Below are positions 1 to 11,857 of a stretch of 64,000 bases of DNA, piece after piece. This DNA is from Sipunculus nudus (taxonomy: Eukaryota; Annelida; Sipuncula; Golfingiida; Sipunculidae): the NCBI GenBank assembly GCA_026874595.1, contig CM049316.1, forward strand, positions 2,358,001 to 2,422,000, given 5' to 3'. A program made the translations under genes and the position numbers. Within the stretch, counting starts at the first letter, position 1; every line of letters starts with the position of its first letter. A model generated the notes under the pieces. The model ran no database searches. It saw only the letters and a program-made list of their open reading frames with translations, and was not told the DNA's origin.

Positions 1-892
1 AAAAATTGTTCTAGTTATTGAAGTTTTCTGAGGCTCTAATGTATTTACATTTTGAACCTCCAGAACAGCCATGTCTGGTCCCTACAGCCTTGCCTTGGTA
101 AACTTATTAGTGATGCAACACTGCTGTCACAAATGTAGAATCACGTGGCAACCCTGACCCCCCCCCCCCCCAACAGATATGTTGCATTAGTTACATACTT
201 CAATTGCATTGCTGTTTCCGATCCAGTGTATACAACTTTTCCTGAATCAAGTGTTATTTTCAGATATTTATTATTTTGCAAATTTAAAAAAATATATTTT
301 AAGAAAAAATAAATACATCTGTGTATATAATGTGATGTTGACTGAGCAGATTAACTGTAAATGTTGATGCAATTTAGAATTGTTAATCAACTTAAATTTT
401 CAAATATAATTGATATATATTGAAAATGTAGAGTAAAATTTATAAATTTTGTCCAAAATTTCCCTTAACAAAAAATTGATATAATAAAAAAATGAGGACC
501 TAATGCAAACATTCGTTCAGTATTTTTCTGCCTCAGTAGAATGGGAATTAAAGTGATTTGCTTTGTTTTTCTATCTCTCTGTCTGTTTTTAAATATTCAA
601 TAATTATGAATAAAACTTATTTTTACCTGTAAGATTAAATTTTGTATCCTGTATGTTTATGCAAAGGTGTTGTAACTTTCCTCACTCCCTGCCACTGAGT
701 ATTTGTTTAGGACTATATTCTTCTGGCAACTGCATAAAATTTATAACTGTTAAATAAAGAAATAAATATACAGAGTTACAAAGGTGTTTTTAAACTCTCA
801 TCCTTCCCCCCCCCCCTACCCCCCCCCCCCCCCCAATCAGGTCAAACAGCTGAGTCCCCATGTAACCCTTCACCACCACACAACACCAGATT

Positions 893-1294
893 TTGAGTCA
901 TCTCTTCTCTATATTCACACTTAGACTCAGTCACTTCAGATTGTTTTCCTCTATAGGTCATCCGCATGTCCCATCAGTAACTTCTTCTCTGAACTCCCAA
1001 GTTTTAGTCTCTCAAGTTGACCACAACCTGCCTATAGTGATCATGGGCGATTTCAATATTGATATTTCTAATATAATATATAACACCAAATTGACACAAT
1101 TATGTCAACTCTTTAAATGTCAACAACTAGTCAGAGAACCAACCAATGACCATGGAAATACCATAGATCTTGTCTCTACTAACTCTTTAAATGCTTCAGT
1201 TTCAACATTAGAAAACACATGGTCAGATCACAAGATATTATTAGCAACAATCCCCCATTCTTCAATTCATATCAAACATGGCAACTTCTCATAG
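893..1294 (+). pseudogene. Endonuclease-domain remnant of a retroelement or Helentron
   Basis: The translated stretch contains the endonuclease/exonuclease/phosphatase-type motif IVIMGDFNIDI followed by QLVREPTNDHGNTIDLV and a terminal SDHKILLATI. The GDFN and SDH boxes are the metal-binding and catalytic core of apurinic-type endonucleases carried by non-LTR retrotransposons, and by Helentrons, where the domain is C-terminal. Only the C-terminal half of the domain is present. The N-terminal part (a YRPPH-like segment around 950-970) is out of frame, so this is a dead fragment. No reverse transcriptase follows. About 350 bp downstream lies the 3' terminus of the hairpin-ended repeat called family B here, which would fit the tail of an autonomous Helentron. 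A CR1-like LINE fragment is the alternative. Confidence 0.6.
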
Positions 1295-1439
1295 CTTAAT
1301 CTACCATTTCTTATCTATAAATACTTTTTGAGACATTCTGTTTCCTCTCTAATTCAGCAACAACTGCTTCCCAAAACATATAAGTTTTCTACTTTTCCAT
1401 AAATATTTTGATTTATTAAATGTGTATTTTTATACTTGC

Positions 1440-2360
1440 AAATCTCCACTTCCTTCCTCTGCAATTTACAACATCTGGTCATTCCCATTGCAATATTTTA
1501 GACACACATTCTTGTTTATATTTAAAATACTGATACTTCTATATAACTATTCCGCTCAACTACATAATTAATACAAAAAATTACATCTGTCAAAATGAAA
1601 TCTAACAGACCTACATACAACAATAGTGACACAATTGTATCTGTCTCATTCAGCTGAGCACCGTGACCCATGGGTCCCTTGTTTTATAAACTTAAATGCA
1701 TTATTCCCTTGAAAGTGAAATAAAGGTATTAGTCCCTTCTGTCCACTATCCTGTCCATCTGTAAACTCTCATATGCATCACAGTATCTCAAAACTTTTAC
1801 TGTTTTTCTTCATGTCAGAGTATTATTTTTGCAATCATATATTTAGAACTTTACTATAAAAAAGTAGAAGGGGGTCTTTCCTCTTAGCTTCTCATATGCA
1901 AATATATATGAAGTCATCACAATTGAATATTTTGCATATTTTGCATTTGCAAAAATTCCAAACTTCAGCTGAGCACTGTGACCCATGGGTCCGTTGTTTT
2001 AACAGTATTTTATTTCATTTAATAAATTAAATGTTTATTATTATACAACAGCTCATCTCCACTTTCTTCCTTATTCTGTATTTTACAGGGTTCCTTATAT
2101 TTCCAGGGGTATTTTAAACAGGTATTACTTTCACATAGTTGAAATACAGATATTTTTACAAAGGCTCCTGCATCTTTGATGTAGTGAAGAAAGTGCACAT
2201 GTAGTATATGTCTTGGATTCATATATTTAGTAATTCATCACCAAATAGCAAGGCCATTTCCTCTTAGCTTTTCAAATGCTAATATGTAAAATAATAGAAT
2301 TTTGCATTTTCTAAATTTTAACAAACTTCAACTGAGTGCCATGACTCATGGGTCCCTTAT
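1440..2360 (+). repeat. Three successive 3' ends of dispersed repeat family B
   Basis: The family terminus, CAGCTGAGC followed by GTGACCCATGGGTC and CTTGTTTT, occurs with small changes at 1651-1684, 1966-2000 and 2329-2360. Each copy is preceded by related AT-rich sequence. The segment 1690-1945 is also clearly similar to 62497-62745, inside the family B copy in the CEP70 intron. The GACCCATGGGTC core is a perfect palindrome. No family B 5' end is present, so these are 3' fragments or internal tandem units of one element. Confidence 0.75.
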
Positions 2361-2763
2361 TAAGTATGTTTACTGTTATTTGTTGTCCAGGAGTGTACAG
2401 TGTGGCAGCTTATGTGAGGTGGGTTTCAATGACCCTTTGCCCCCCCCCCCCCTCTCAAATTTTGATTTTTTTCTCGCAGGCTGTGAAGAAAGCTTACCTG
2501 TTTGCCTTCTGTCTGACTTTGGTGGTATCATGATTATTTCAATATTTAAAAGGTATAAATTTCCATTTAGAATTTCAAGGGATTTTGGGAGGCAGGTGGT
2601 CTCAGGCCCAATCCTGTCACAGCATGGGTACTCATAACTTTCATCATGAGTTAGGTTTAGGTTGGATATGATTATTAACTTCCTGATTTAGAAGATGCTT
2701 TTTGTAATCTAGTGTAATGTCATGATTCATTGTTACCTAAGATCTTGTGATTGTTTCCTGCAG

Positions 2764-2925
2764 CCATGTACGAACACAAGATCCATGTCCAGGGAGCCAT
2801 CTGGGACATTAACTCCTATGACCAGTGGGGGTAAGCGTTTGATGTTCATCTTACTTTTTTATTCAGTTAATTAAATTGAAATTATTCAGTTAATTAAGTT
2901 AAAATAAATATAATAATATTTATTT

Positions 2926-2977
<52 letters not shown>

Positions 2978-3614
2978 ATAATAAAATAAAAATCTGAAAG
3001 TGGTCTTTTGACCACCTAACATTGAACAGGAGGTTACCAGACAGATATTTAATTTATTCTGTCATTGCAAATTATGTGGTGATCCATCAGCCTGGGCCAT
3101 ACCTATTTTCATTTGTTTCCTTTGTTTCTTTTTTCATTTAGATAATTCTGTTGTTACGTCTGTTTCACTACTATATAATAGTATTTGCATAATTTCAGAA
3201 GAATGCTAGTGTTCAGTGGTTAGGCCATTAGACTTTGGAGCAAAGATTCTTGGTCCAGACTTTCTGAGCACCTATAAAGAAGAAAATGAAATATCTAGGG
3301 AATGTCATAGTTGACCTAATGTAACAGGGTGTGGCTCTATGATAGTTTCTAGTCACTTTGAGAGCCTGATAATCAAGGTTTTTTGATAAAAATCTCCATC
3401 TTTCCTATCATTAGTTATCTTCATCCTCATTCAGTATACAGTGACACCTACAGGCCATGAGTCAAACCATACCTGTACATTTGTATTATTCAGTGTCGAG
3501 CTTGGAAAGCAGCTGGCGAAGATAATTGAACCTGAACTGAAAGACAAAAACCCTGTGTCATCTCACGACTCATCAACCAATGGTCTCATAAACTTCATCA
3601 AGTCACACATGTAG
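2764..3614 (+). CDS. GPI: Glucose-6-phosphate isomerase, last two coding exons (partial)
   Basis: Phosphoglucose isomerase interconverts glucose 6-phosphate and fructose 6-phosphate in cytosolic glycolysis. Two exons are visible: 2764-2830 and 3494-3614 (TAG at 3612-3614), joined in phase (GG|T = Gly) with a GTAAGC donor and CAG acceptor. Read through the junction, they give MYEHKIHVQ and then [18 protein letters not shown], which is PGI signature 2. Its final lysine is the active-site Lys (about position 518 in vertebrate PGI). The C-terminus, with [15 protein letters not shown], matches the family end, so the protein has a normal terminus. The exon split falls within the signature. The first exon begins in phase 1, completing an Ala codon from an exon off the left edge. 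Identification is secure; the upstream nine-tenths of the protein is outside the window. Confidence 0.96.
2924..2982. repeat. (AAT)n microsatellite with inverted tail
   Basis: About a dozen TAA/AAT triplets in the last GPI intron are followed by the complementary ATTATTATT run, so the tract can fold on itself. Confidence 0.9.
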
Positions 3615-5275
3615 ACAGCAATACAGGATGTGATGTCATAATCAGGGTCAGATTGAAGACAGGTGGTCATGACATAATTATTTCTGTTTGGTCGTAATCT
3701 TACACAGCTGTTGAAGATGCTTATCTTATCTATGCTTTATGACATTTTGCTTTAATGAAGCCATTCTTGTTGTGATCTCACTGTGTCCAGATGGGTGAGG
3801 AGCTGGTTACTCTGGTGCTGATGTTACAGGACTGACAGAACTTTTCAAACATTAATGGTAATATAATAACATTTGTGTCTTCAAGCCAGCAGTATCTCCA
3901 ACACAATGTAGTACAGCGTTCTTTCCGTGGGATCAAATTACAGTACACACATACATTAAGAACAATCTTCATGACATTGCTGTATCAGTTTAAATGGTGG
4001 CAGATATGAGATGCCCTGTCTTCCATGGGCATTATGAAGATGATGCATGTATTGCATGTATTGCTGCTGTGAGAAAACAAGAACACAGTGTAATATGCCC
4101 AAATAGTGTACAGGGGCTTGCACCTATTGCAGACCACTAGTAGGTTATTGTATCCTGTCATTTTGGCATCCAGTGTTCACTTCTGCTGACTTTCAGACTT
4201 AAAAGAACATCTTGCACATTTTATGTATATTACAGATAAAGGATAGTATTATACATAGTTTAGAAAAAATATATATATAATATAATACAGAGATTTAGAA
4301 TGAAGGTGAAGATGAAGTGTGCCATGTAAGTGTAGTTATACTAATAATGCTGCTGCCTGGTAGGTTGCCTTGCAAAGTCGAAAAGACTGTTTGTTGTATA
4401 TGCCTGCATATAAGATGCAAAGTACATACAAAAGCTGGAAGTCTGTATATAAAAGTTCTATAGATTTATAGTGTCATCCAGCCATATGGATTATTAAGCA
4501 ACATATATGCACAGAAATATCTTATTACAACACATCTCTTAGAGGAAAGTATACCGGCATATATCCATTTGGAATGTTGCACACAGAAATCATTGATGAG
4601 TAGTAAGTAGAATGGTTGAGAGGGTTACGGACTTTGGTTTATGCACAAAGCAAGGTTTAGTTGGTTAGAGTTGACTTGTCAAACTGAAATCAGGCAAAAG
4701 TCAGGTGCTTGCTAATTATCTTTAGACAGTTATATGAAATGTGATATAAGGGGTTCCAGTGATGTTGCACATTGTTGTCAGTGTATTTTCGTATGGAGGC
4801 CAGGTCTGATCAAGTTGGGATATTCTGTTAGAGTTTTATTGCTTTAATACTCCACACGATCATAAAGATATTAACTGTTGATGCTGAACCAAAAATATGT
4901 GTAAAAAACGTTTATATGATAAGCCACGTTTGTAGATATTTTTTGTTGTTTTCAGATCTGATGATTGTACGTCACAAAATACAACATTTATGATTTACAG
5001 CAATATCTGATGGTAATCACTCATATTAGACTAAAAAATGTTAAATTAGAGTGCCATACTATATGTAAATGTATTTGTCATAATTGCCTGTTCTGAGGAG
5101 GAATTGGTCATATTGGTGATGGAATTAAACCTTGTGTAACATGGAAGCACTGTTTGTTGACCATGATGCTGTTGGGATGTTTATAATTCTGTATAATTTA
5201 TCTGCTGTGATTGGTAGTCACAATGTTAAAATGATTGTTTATCAAGCAATAAAGCACCTAGTGATGAGAATGGTT
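3615..5275 (+). other. GPI: Probable GPI 3' UTR
   Basis: No further coding signal follows the GPI stop codon. AT-rich, single-copy-looking sequence runs for about 1.65 kb up to a canonical AATAAA. No competing AATAAA of comparable context was noticed closer to the stop. The UTR extent is inferred, not shown. Confidence 0.55.
5248..5275 (+). terminator. GPI: Polyadenylation signal, probably of GPI
   Basis: AATAAA at 5248-5253 is followed within 30 bp by a GT-rich tract (TGGTTATGTGTTTGT), the usual layout of an animal cleavage and polyadenylation site. Confidence 0.65.
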
Positions 5276-7900
5276 ATGTGTTTGTCCTGGTATCGCTTGT
5301 AGTCCTATGCATGGGTCCAGCAGTCTTGCAAAAGTGACCGTTTCACACAGTACAACTCGCTGAACGAATTATTTATCGTAATCATATTCCAGTTTTGCTT
5401 CCTTTTTTTAAATGTTAAGTGTTAGTTTACTTGAGAAAAGTTCTGGTTGCATGTAAAGACCAGTTTGGGACCTCTGGTAAACTTGTATATAAATAAGAAA
5501 AGCCAAGTAATCCTGACGTCTAATTTATAAATAAATTTAGATGATAGTGTGGATACCTCTAGATCCTTTCGGCGTACATCCCAAGTTTCCTTCGCTCTCT
5601 CTCTCCCGTCATGTCATTGCGGTCTAAGAGCCTTCCATTGGCCAGCGGCAGTTTTCTTGCCGAGATATCATATCAAGAGAAATTGTCATATTGTAAATCA
5701 TTGAAAATCTCTGCGAGGAAGCATATTTTTCATCTTCAATCGACCAAATCATGGCTACGCTTTCACAGACCTTGATTCCACGACCTTCTGATGTATTTCA
5801 TGGATAAGGCAATTGAACCAATCAAATGATTGGCGTACACATGTTTAACGCGGATGTCTGGTGCGATGTTTTGATCAATGTTTCAGCATTGCCGGAACGC
5901 ATCGACAAGCAATGTGTCTCCCTTCTTTAACTGTCATTAAAGTCACTCAGAATCGAAATCAGCCAAAACATTTCTTGTATATATTCTTTCACCGCAGACT
6001 TGAGGGGGGAGCTTTAGCTTGGATGACTTGGATACTGAGATATCACATGTATAGCATATGCGGCCCGCACTACTCCCATGCAGGAGTCGTGCTAAATAGT
6101 TACAGGCCTGTAAAGCAAATTGTTTTTAACAACCGTTATAACTTGGTTTTCATATGAATGGACGCTGAATACTCAGGCTGGAGGAGTCCATGTTGGTAAC
6201 ATCAAGCTTTGTTTCTTTTCCACTGCAGTTCCGCTTTCCTGATGTTTGCATTGTCACAAAGTGTCATCAAACCATGCACGTCCCCAAACATTTACTGGAT
6301 CGCCAAGGATCATCGGATTTCTAATTCTGAACTGTATCATAGACCTGTCATGTGGCTCTTCTCTTCTTGATTGCCAAGGTTACTGATATGTTTGAATGTC
6401 ATCTTTGTTCAAGCTGCTGCGGTGTCCTCGAGGGCTCACCTTATACCTTTTCTGTAATTAATGTGAATGGCCCAGTTGTTATCATAAAGTCATCCATGAA
6501 GCCTCTCTTTGGTTAGTTTTTATATTAACAACTGTCTTCGGACTGTTGATTTCTGTCTTGATTTGATTAGATTCATACGCATAACAAAGAGGAAAAAATT
6601 GTTCTGTAGTTTCCATTAATAAGTTATTATGATGCTTCGTGTGAATTTAACCATAGTTATAAATTTCGCTGAAATAACGCCTAATGTCTTCTAGTACTTT
6701 GAAAGTCTCCTCTCCATGATGGTTCTTATAATCAATTTGAACCTTGGCAGAGACTCGGTATTTTAATTATATATACATACATGGGCATTTTATATTACAT
6801 ATTATATTGCCTAATACCCATCAGTCGCTAACAGAATTAGCGCCCCCCTTTTCTTGAATTTCTGGATCTGCCACTGATACAGTGTAAAGTGGGTGTCTGA
6901 ACATGCAAGGATTGCCAAAAAAATGCATTTTCGCCCTTTTGCAATGATATACCTGTTTAATACAAAGTTTTTTTTTATATTTTACTCTAGCTATATATAG
7001 TTATCGATATTCATTGGACAGGCCCGATCAGGATATCAGGTCTTTGGAAATTTCGTATTGGAAAATCAGGGTAGTTTAATTGATGCTTTGTCCATGTTGA
7101 CTTCTTTATTTCGTACAAATGGCATTTACTGGGTATATTTTGAGGAGAAAGGAATGACCCAACAAAGAACCGGGTCGGGGAAGAACAGATAGCCTACTCT
7201 TTGGGCCTATGTACCAATATGAGTTATAGGCCTATATAGGCCTGGAAGTCCGTCGGCCATCCCGTGGCCGAGCTATAGGCCTATGGGTCTTTGTCGATCG
7301 TCCATCCATTGTCACTTTTGCAGTCGCTCTCACATTTATCGATCCTGCCGATCTTTCCAACTTGAACAGAAAAAAAATCGCTGTAGCTCAACCAGTAGAG
7401 TGGCGGGGGGGGGGGGGGGGGGGGGGGGAGTATTTATTTATATTAGGGGGGGGGGGGTTAAAGGTGTTTTTAGTTTCTTAAAATTTCTTCCTACAATATA
7501 ATGTTTATTATCATTTACAGACCAACAATCCGATAATAAAATACCGGTAGGCCTAGGTCTAAAAATAATTAGGCCTATTTGAACTGTACCCCTACATTGA
7601 TAAAACTAAAAGTCTACAATAAATTAAATTTCCAAATAAATTCTGCTCATGTTGATCAAGATAATTGCCAGTGTAGGATAATAGTTTATCACTAAGCCAG
7701 GGCCGTTGTTTGTAGTAGGCCTAGGTCTGATTATAGTAGGCTTAATAAGAATAGTAATACCGTACATGTACAGTTCTAAGGCAAGTTACCACGTGCTCAG
7801 TGATGACAGTGTTGATTATTATGCCTTTTATAACCTATATATCATAATTCACAGGAAAATCAATATTGTTTTCTTAATATATACAGCTGGTGCAGATGTT
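5276..7900. other. Intergenic stretch without recognised genes
   Basis: Several short open frames lack family resemblance or splice support. The motif AGGCCTA recurs between about 7190 and 7740. Poly-G tracts interrupt the region near 7405-7457. A fragment at 6840-6880 is a minus-strand copy of the small GGATCCAG repeat also seen at 9219 and 10655. Confidence 0.6.
7405..7457. repeat. Long poly-G tracts
   Basis: An uninterrupted run of about 24 G at 7405-7428 and another of about 12 G at 7446-7457. Their length in the assembly is likely unreliable, and they could form G-quadruplexes on the plus strand. Confidence 0.85.
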
Positions 7901-7959
7901 GGGAAGTTCCTAACGCTAGCGTGGATTTCCCAGAAACAAGCTTTCCCGTGAATCTATCA

Positions 7960-8169
7960 CCAATGTGTCGTTCAACAGTGTTCAGTCACTCCGGTCGGTT
8001 ATTTTTGTTATTGTGTCACACTCACGTTGCCGAACGTTATGACTATGATCGCTGTTAGAGGTTGTCGAACGTTTGTGAATCTCACTGACGGGGATATGCG
8101 GTAACATGAGCGCTGAAAACCTACCGACAGACGAACCCGGAAGATCCTGGTCTGTTTCCCACAAATAAA
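7960..8169 (+). promoter_or_regulatory. CpG-rich segment ending in a strong splice donor; candidate first exon
   Basis: The segment is much richer in CpG than its surroundings and ends at AAA|GTAAGTAAT (donor GT at 8170), a near-perfect donor. An ATG at 8106 opens a 20-codon frame that stops four bases before the donor, so an exon here would be a 5' UTR exon with a short upstream ORF. The next plus-strand coding exon is the Toll-like receptor at 20088, which has its own upstream acceptor. Linking the two is speculation. Confidence 0.3.
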
Positions 8170-9218
8170 GTAAGTAATTAACGAGGTCAAATGGTTATTG
8201 ATATTGTAGACAACACGCGGATAAAAACCCTCGTGCAAATTAACCGCGAAGCAGTGGACCTTATCATGACGGCGTTCCAACCACAGTGTTAGTCTGTTAC
8301 ACAGACACTAGGTGGCGCTCTTGATCAGCCTGCGGAAGAGATTGGTGACGAGTTGCCGACTGGCCTGTTCATGATGACGGTCTGTCTCTAGACGATGAAC
8401 GGGTTACAGTTATGGCTGGGACCACCCACCTATTTCTCGAATATATTAACTACCACCCACCCATTTCTCGAATATATTAACTAGTTTAACACCGCATCCT
8501 GTATTTTATATTAATTATAAATCCTCGCCAACCAAATTTATCGACTAAAGTAAAGATTTATATATAAGGCTTAGCGAGACCGAGAAAAGAGCTAGTCTAG
8601 GAAAATTAGTAAGATCTTTAGTCAGTGAGAAACATTTTTATTTGTAAAAAGATCAGGAACTCAGTTTGTACACATATAGAAATAATAAATCGTCATCAGC
8701 CATTAAGAAGTGTTCTCAAATTCCCCAGGTGAAGAGAAGGAGATATATAACCCCAACCCTTGCGCTGACCAAGTGACCCGCACACTTCCTTAAAGAGTAT
8801 CCTACATGTTCCGGGCGCTTTGATTTTAACAGGAAATTTAGTGTATGTAATTGTTTTATGAATATGGCACCCTATCAAAGATAAGATTTTAAAGCATATT
8901 AAAAATAACTTAAGTTTACGTTTTATTTGTAGGTTTACATTTATAGCCTGGGCATGCATGCGAGTATTGTAATTATAAACAATTTATTTCGTGCTGTAAA
9001 TTTCCTAAGAAAGATGAGAGATTATTAAATTTACAGCGATGTCGAGACAAGAATTTAAAAATAACAAAGATACTGCACCCCGGTCCGCTTCGACAGGTAT
9101 TGAAAATCAGTTCATGTAACTATATATAGTCTTTGGTAACCTGCATGCCGTCACTCAGAATCGCCGCAGTGGTGCAGCTAGATGTGTGATTCAGACAGGA
9201 ATATATATTATTATGCAG

Positions 9219-9340
9219 GCGCGGATCCAGGATTTTTTGCTTGGAGGGGTCAACGGGTGTCATGCATTAAAATTGTCTAAAAAATGGCCGTTGCATGGTT
9301 AAGAGCATGGGGGTGGGGGGGGGGGGGAGGGGGGGGGGGG
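9219..9340 (+). repeat. Copy of a small GGATCCAGG repeat, one terminus
   Basis: The segment GGCGCGGATCCAGGATTTTT followed by a G-rich stretch matches the terminus of the element at 10655-10868 and, inverted, 6840-6880. It looks like one end of a short non-autonomous element. Confidence 0.45.
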
Positions 9341-10654
9341 CGTGTAATGGTTATATATGAACATAAGCTATTAACATACTATGTGTGAAAATAACATACG
9401 GACATATAACATTGACATAGATAATACGTATGAACATAATACATTTAAACATAATAAGTATGAAATAATATCCATAACATGTATGAACATTAACTTTTGT
9501 TTATGAACAGGCAGTACAGATGACGATACGTTATACATTTTGACCATGGATGTTATCACACGCAGTTTCATGCATGTTTAAATTAAACATTATAAAAATG
9601 TGTAGTATCTCCGTACATAAGATCACATTTTATATAAATTACATGTAACTAAAAAGTATGTCTTTCCTTCAAGGGCTCATTTCAAGTTGAAGACTTGGTC
9701 TTGTTTCCGGTCTTGGCACGGACACGACATTTACACATGCAGGCAATCATTAAGACAGAAGGTGAATGTCTTGGAAAATATGAATCCCACTTTTACAAGA
9801 ACCAATGATTCTATAATGCTGGATTAGGTTACCATATCTCCTCCCCAGATAACTGGCAACCAACCCAGGGAAATAAAACTATACGGTGGACTATTGTACA
9901 AACATTTCTTGCCACAGAAGGTTATCAGTTGGTATAGTTTGATAAGATTATCAGAGTCTTATCTTGTTTGGTTCTTGAAATATTTATGGAATCTCGCTGT
10001 TGTAAAAGCTAGCGACGGCACAGTATACCTGCCCACTAAAAGGTTCCTAGGACTGTCTGTTCTTTGACGGATCACGCTCCAACAGATTGCCAGGGGTCCC
10101 CGGTACATGTATGTTTCCTGGATCTAAATATGTTTTGTATGCGCTTAGAGAAAAGATACAGACATTTGTGTTAAGTATAAAAATAACAAGGCTTGCTTAA
10201 GTTTGCACGAGTCATAACTCACACACCTGAGCCCCCACACGTGGAAGTTTTTTTTTTTTTCAAATCAAGGAGCAAATTAAAAATACATTTCAGGTTACTG
10301 CAGATCAGTTACTAACTATACATGCACGTGAATATTATAAAACTAAACCAGTGCATGGAACTATTTGAAAAGCCTAGGCTATTATTCTTAATGAGTACTA
10401 ATATTAAATTAACAGTTTGATGTTTTATTAATGTAGTATGTTGCTGATTGACTTGATTTTACTAGAAAAGGTGTAAGTGATAGTAAGTTTTAGCATACTT
10501 TGATTAGTAATATTTTGACATTTCTGTGACTTTGTACATCCTGCATGATAAAATATGAATAGTAAATACAAGATGGATATGTAAAATTTCAAAGACTGAT
10601 ACTTAGTGTATTACCTTACTCTGTTCTTGTCCCATCCTCTTGACCTCCCATCAG

Positions 10655-10868
10655 TCGCACAAGCCCCAGAAGCGTATCCAGAGGAGGGTCCAGGGTGGAA
10701 CACCTCTGCCTCTTTGTGAGCCGCCACAACCTCTTGTTAGGGTTTCAAACCAAATATTCGTCCTGGGCCTCATGCAACCCCTCCTTCCCGGACCAGAGGA
10801 CCTTTATCTATTTAGTCTTCCAGGGTCGGACCCTCCCCCTCCAAAATCCTGTATCCGCCCCTGAGCGT
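10655..10868. mobile_element. Short MITE-like element with imperfect terminal inverted repeats
   Basis: The left end reads CCCCAGAAGCGTATCCAGAG-GAGGGTCC. The right end, reverse-complemented, reads CAGGGGCGGATACAGGATTT then a GGAGGG run. The roughly 210-bp interior has no coding signal. Related termini at 9219 and 6840 support a dispersed family. No target duplication was established. Confidence 0.45.
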
Positions 10869-11809
10869 TCATCACCTAGGGATTTTCAGGGATGTATTGT
10901 GAAGTTCCCAGCACTTTTTTAAGCTAAACAATCTATAAACGGCTTGCCATATTAAGTTTAGATCTTTTGGCGACAAACAGGGCCGCATTATCCACAGGAT
11001 AAAGTAGCACTTGGCGAGACCCAAACATCACCCAAATTCCTAAGGGAAATCAAGTAGCGTCGTAAATAATTAGTGTAATTTATATAAGCTTACACAATAG
11101 TAAAAAAAATGAGTCAATAAAGAAAATTAAAAATAAGTTTTGGCAATGCTTTAGTTGGTTGATATTTTATCACTGTTGAAAATATTGTAAAACATATATG
11201 TACAAAAATAAAATGTAAAAATTAACTGCCATATTTGGCATTAATCTGAACTGGTATAAGACTCGTGTGATATAAATTTGATAATTTACTAAACTAAGTA
11301 ATTTTCTTATTTAACACAAATGTGAACCAATCAGAAGTTTACTTATAAACACTTGTGCTATAGAGACATGCAGCTAAAGAAAAGTGCCAAAATTAAAATT
11401 CAAACATTGACTTGTTACCTCACCATTCTTGTGGCGTGTCTTTTGATCTGAATCCAGTAATTCATGCAGTGAAACACGGATATTGAACCGTGCAAGCATA
11501 AGGGATACTTAATCAGCTAATTAAGCTTACGGAATACTGTTAATATTAAATATAATAATATATATGATATACTAGTATTATGTAAGTATAACAAATATTA
11601 TTCCAGAAAATAAGAACAATTTATTTCTAAGCACTAAGTATTATAGAATCTTAAAAATATGCATTTTTACTTAATCTGTATTTTAAGATTATCTATTTCG
11701 AAAAATTAAAAATTATGTATGCACAAAGGATGCCGATTTTGTTAGAGAAGGAAGACACGAGTGATAAAGAAGTGTTTAGCCATATTGAATATAAAATATA
11801 TATTATACG

Positions 11810-11811
<2 letters not shown>

Positions 11812-11853
<42 letters not shown>
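11812..11853. repeat. (TA)n microsatellite
   Basis: About 21 uninterrupted TA units. Confidence 0.95.

Positions 11854-11857
<4 letters not shown>

Larger units (their letters stand above)
1..2763 (+). other. Intron of glucose-6-phosphate isomerase gene, filled with repeat fragments
   Basis: No upstream isomerase exon was found in this stretch, so the intron before the exon at 2764 is at least 2.76 kb and continues off the left edge. It ends in a normal CAG acceptor at 2761-2763. It holds poly-C runs near 160, 806-834 and 2440-2452, a retroelement endonuclease remnant, and three copies of a dispersed-repeat 3' terminus, listed separately. The rest is AT-rich DNA without recognisable content. 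Confidence 0.75.

Noticed and set aside
3205-3275. tRNA-like pattern (CAGTGGTTAGGC...)
   Set aside because: The B box is not recognisable and the stems do not pair.
5861-6157. 98-codon open frame after GPI
   Set aside because: No family resemblance, no plausible splice sites and a composition like the surrounding intergenic DNA.
7405-7457. Glycine-rich coding frame over the poly-G tract
   Set aside because: Homopolymer translation, and the tract length is probably an assembly artefact.
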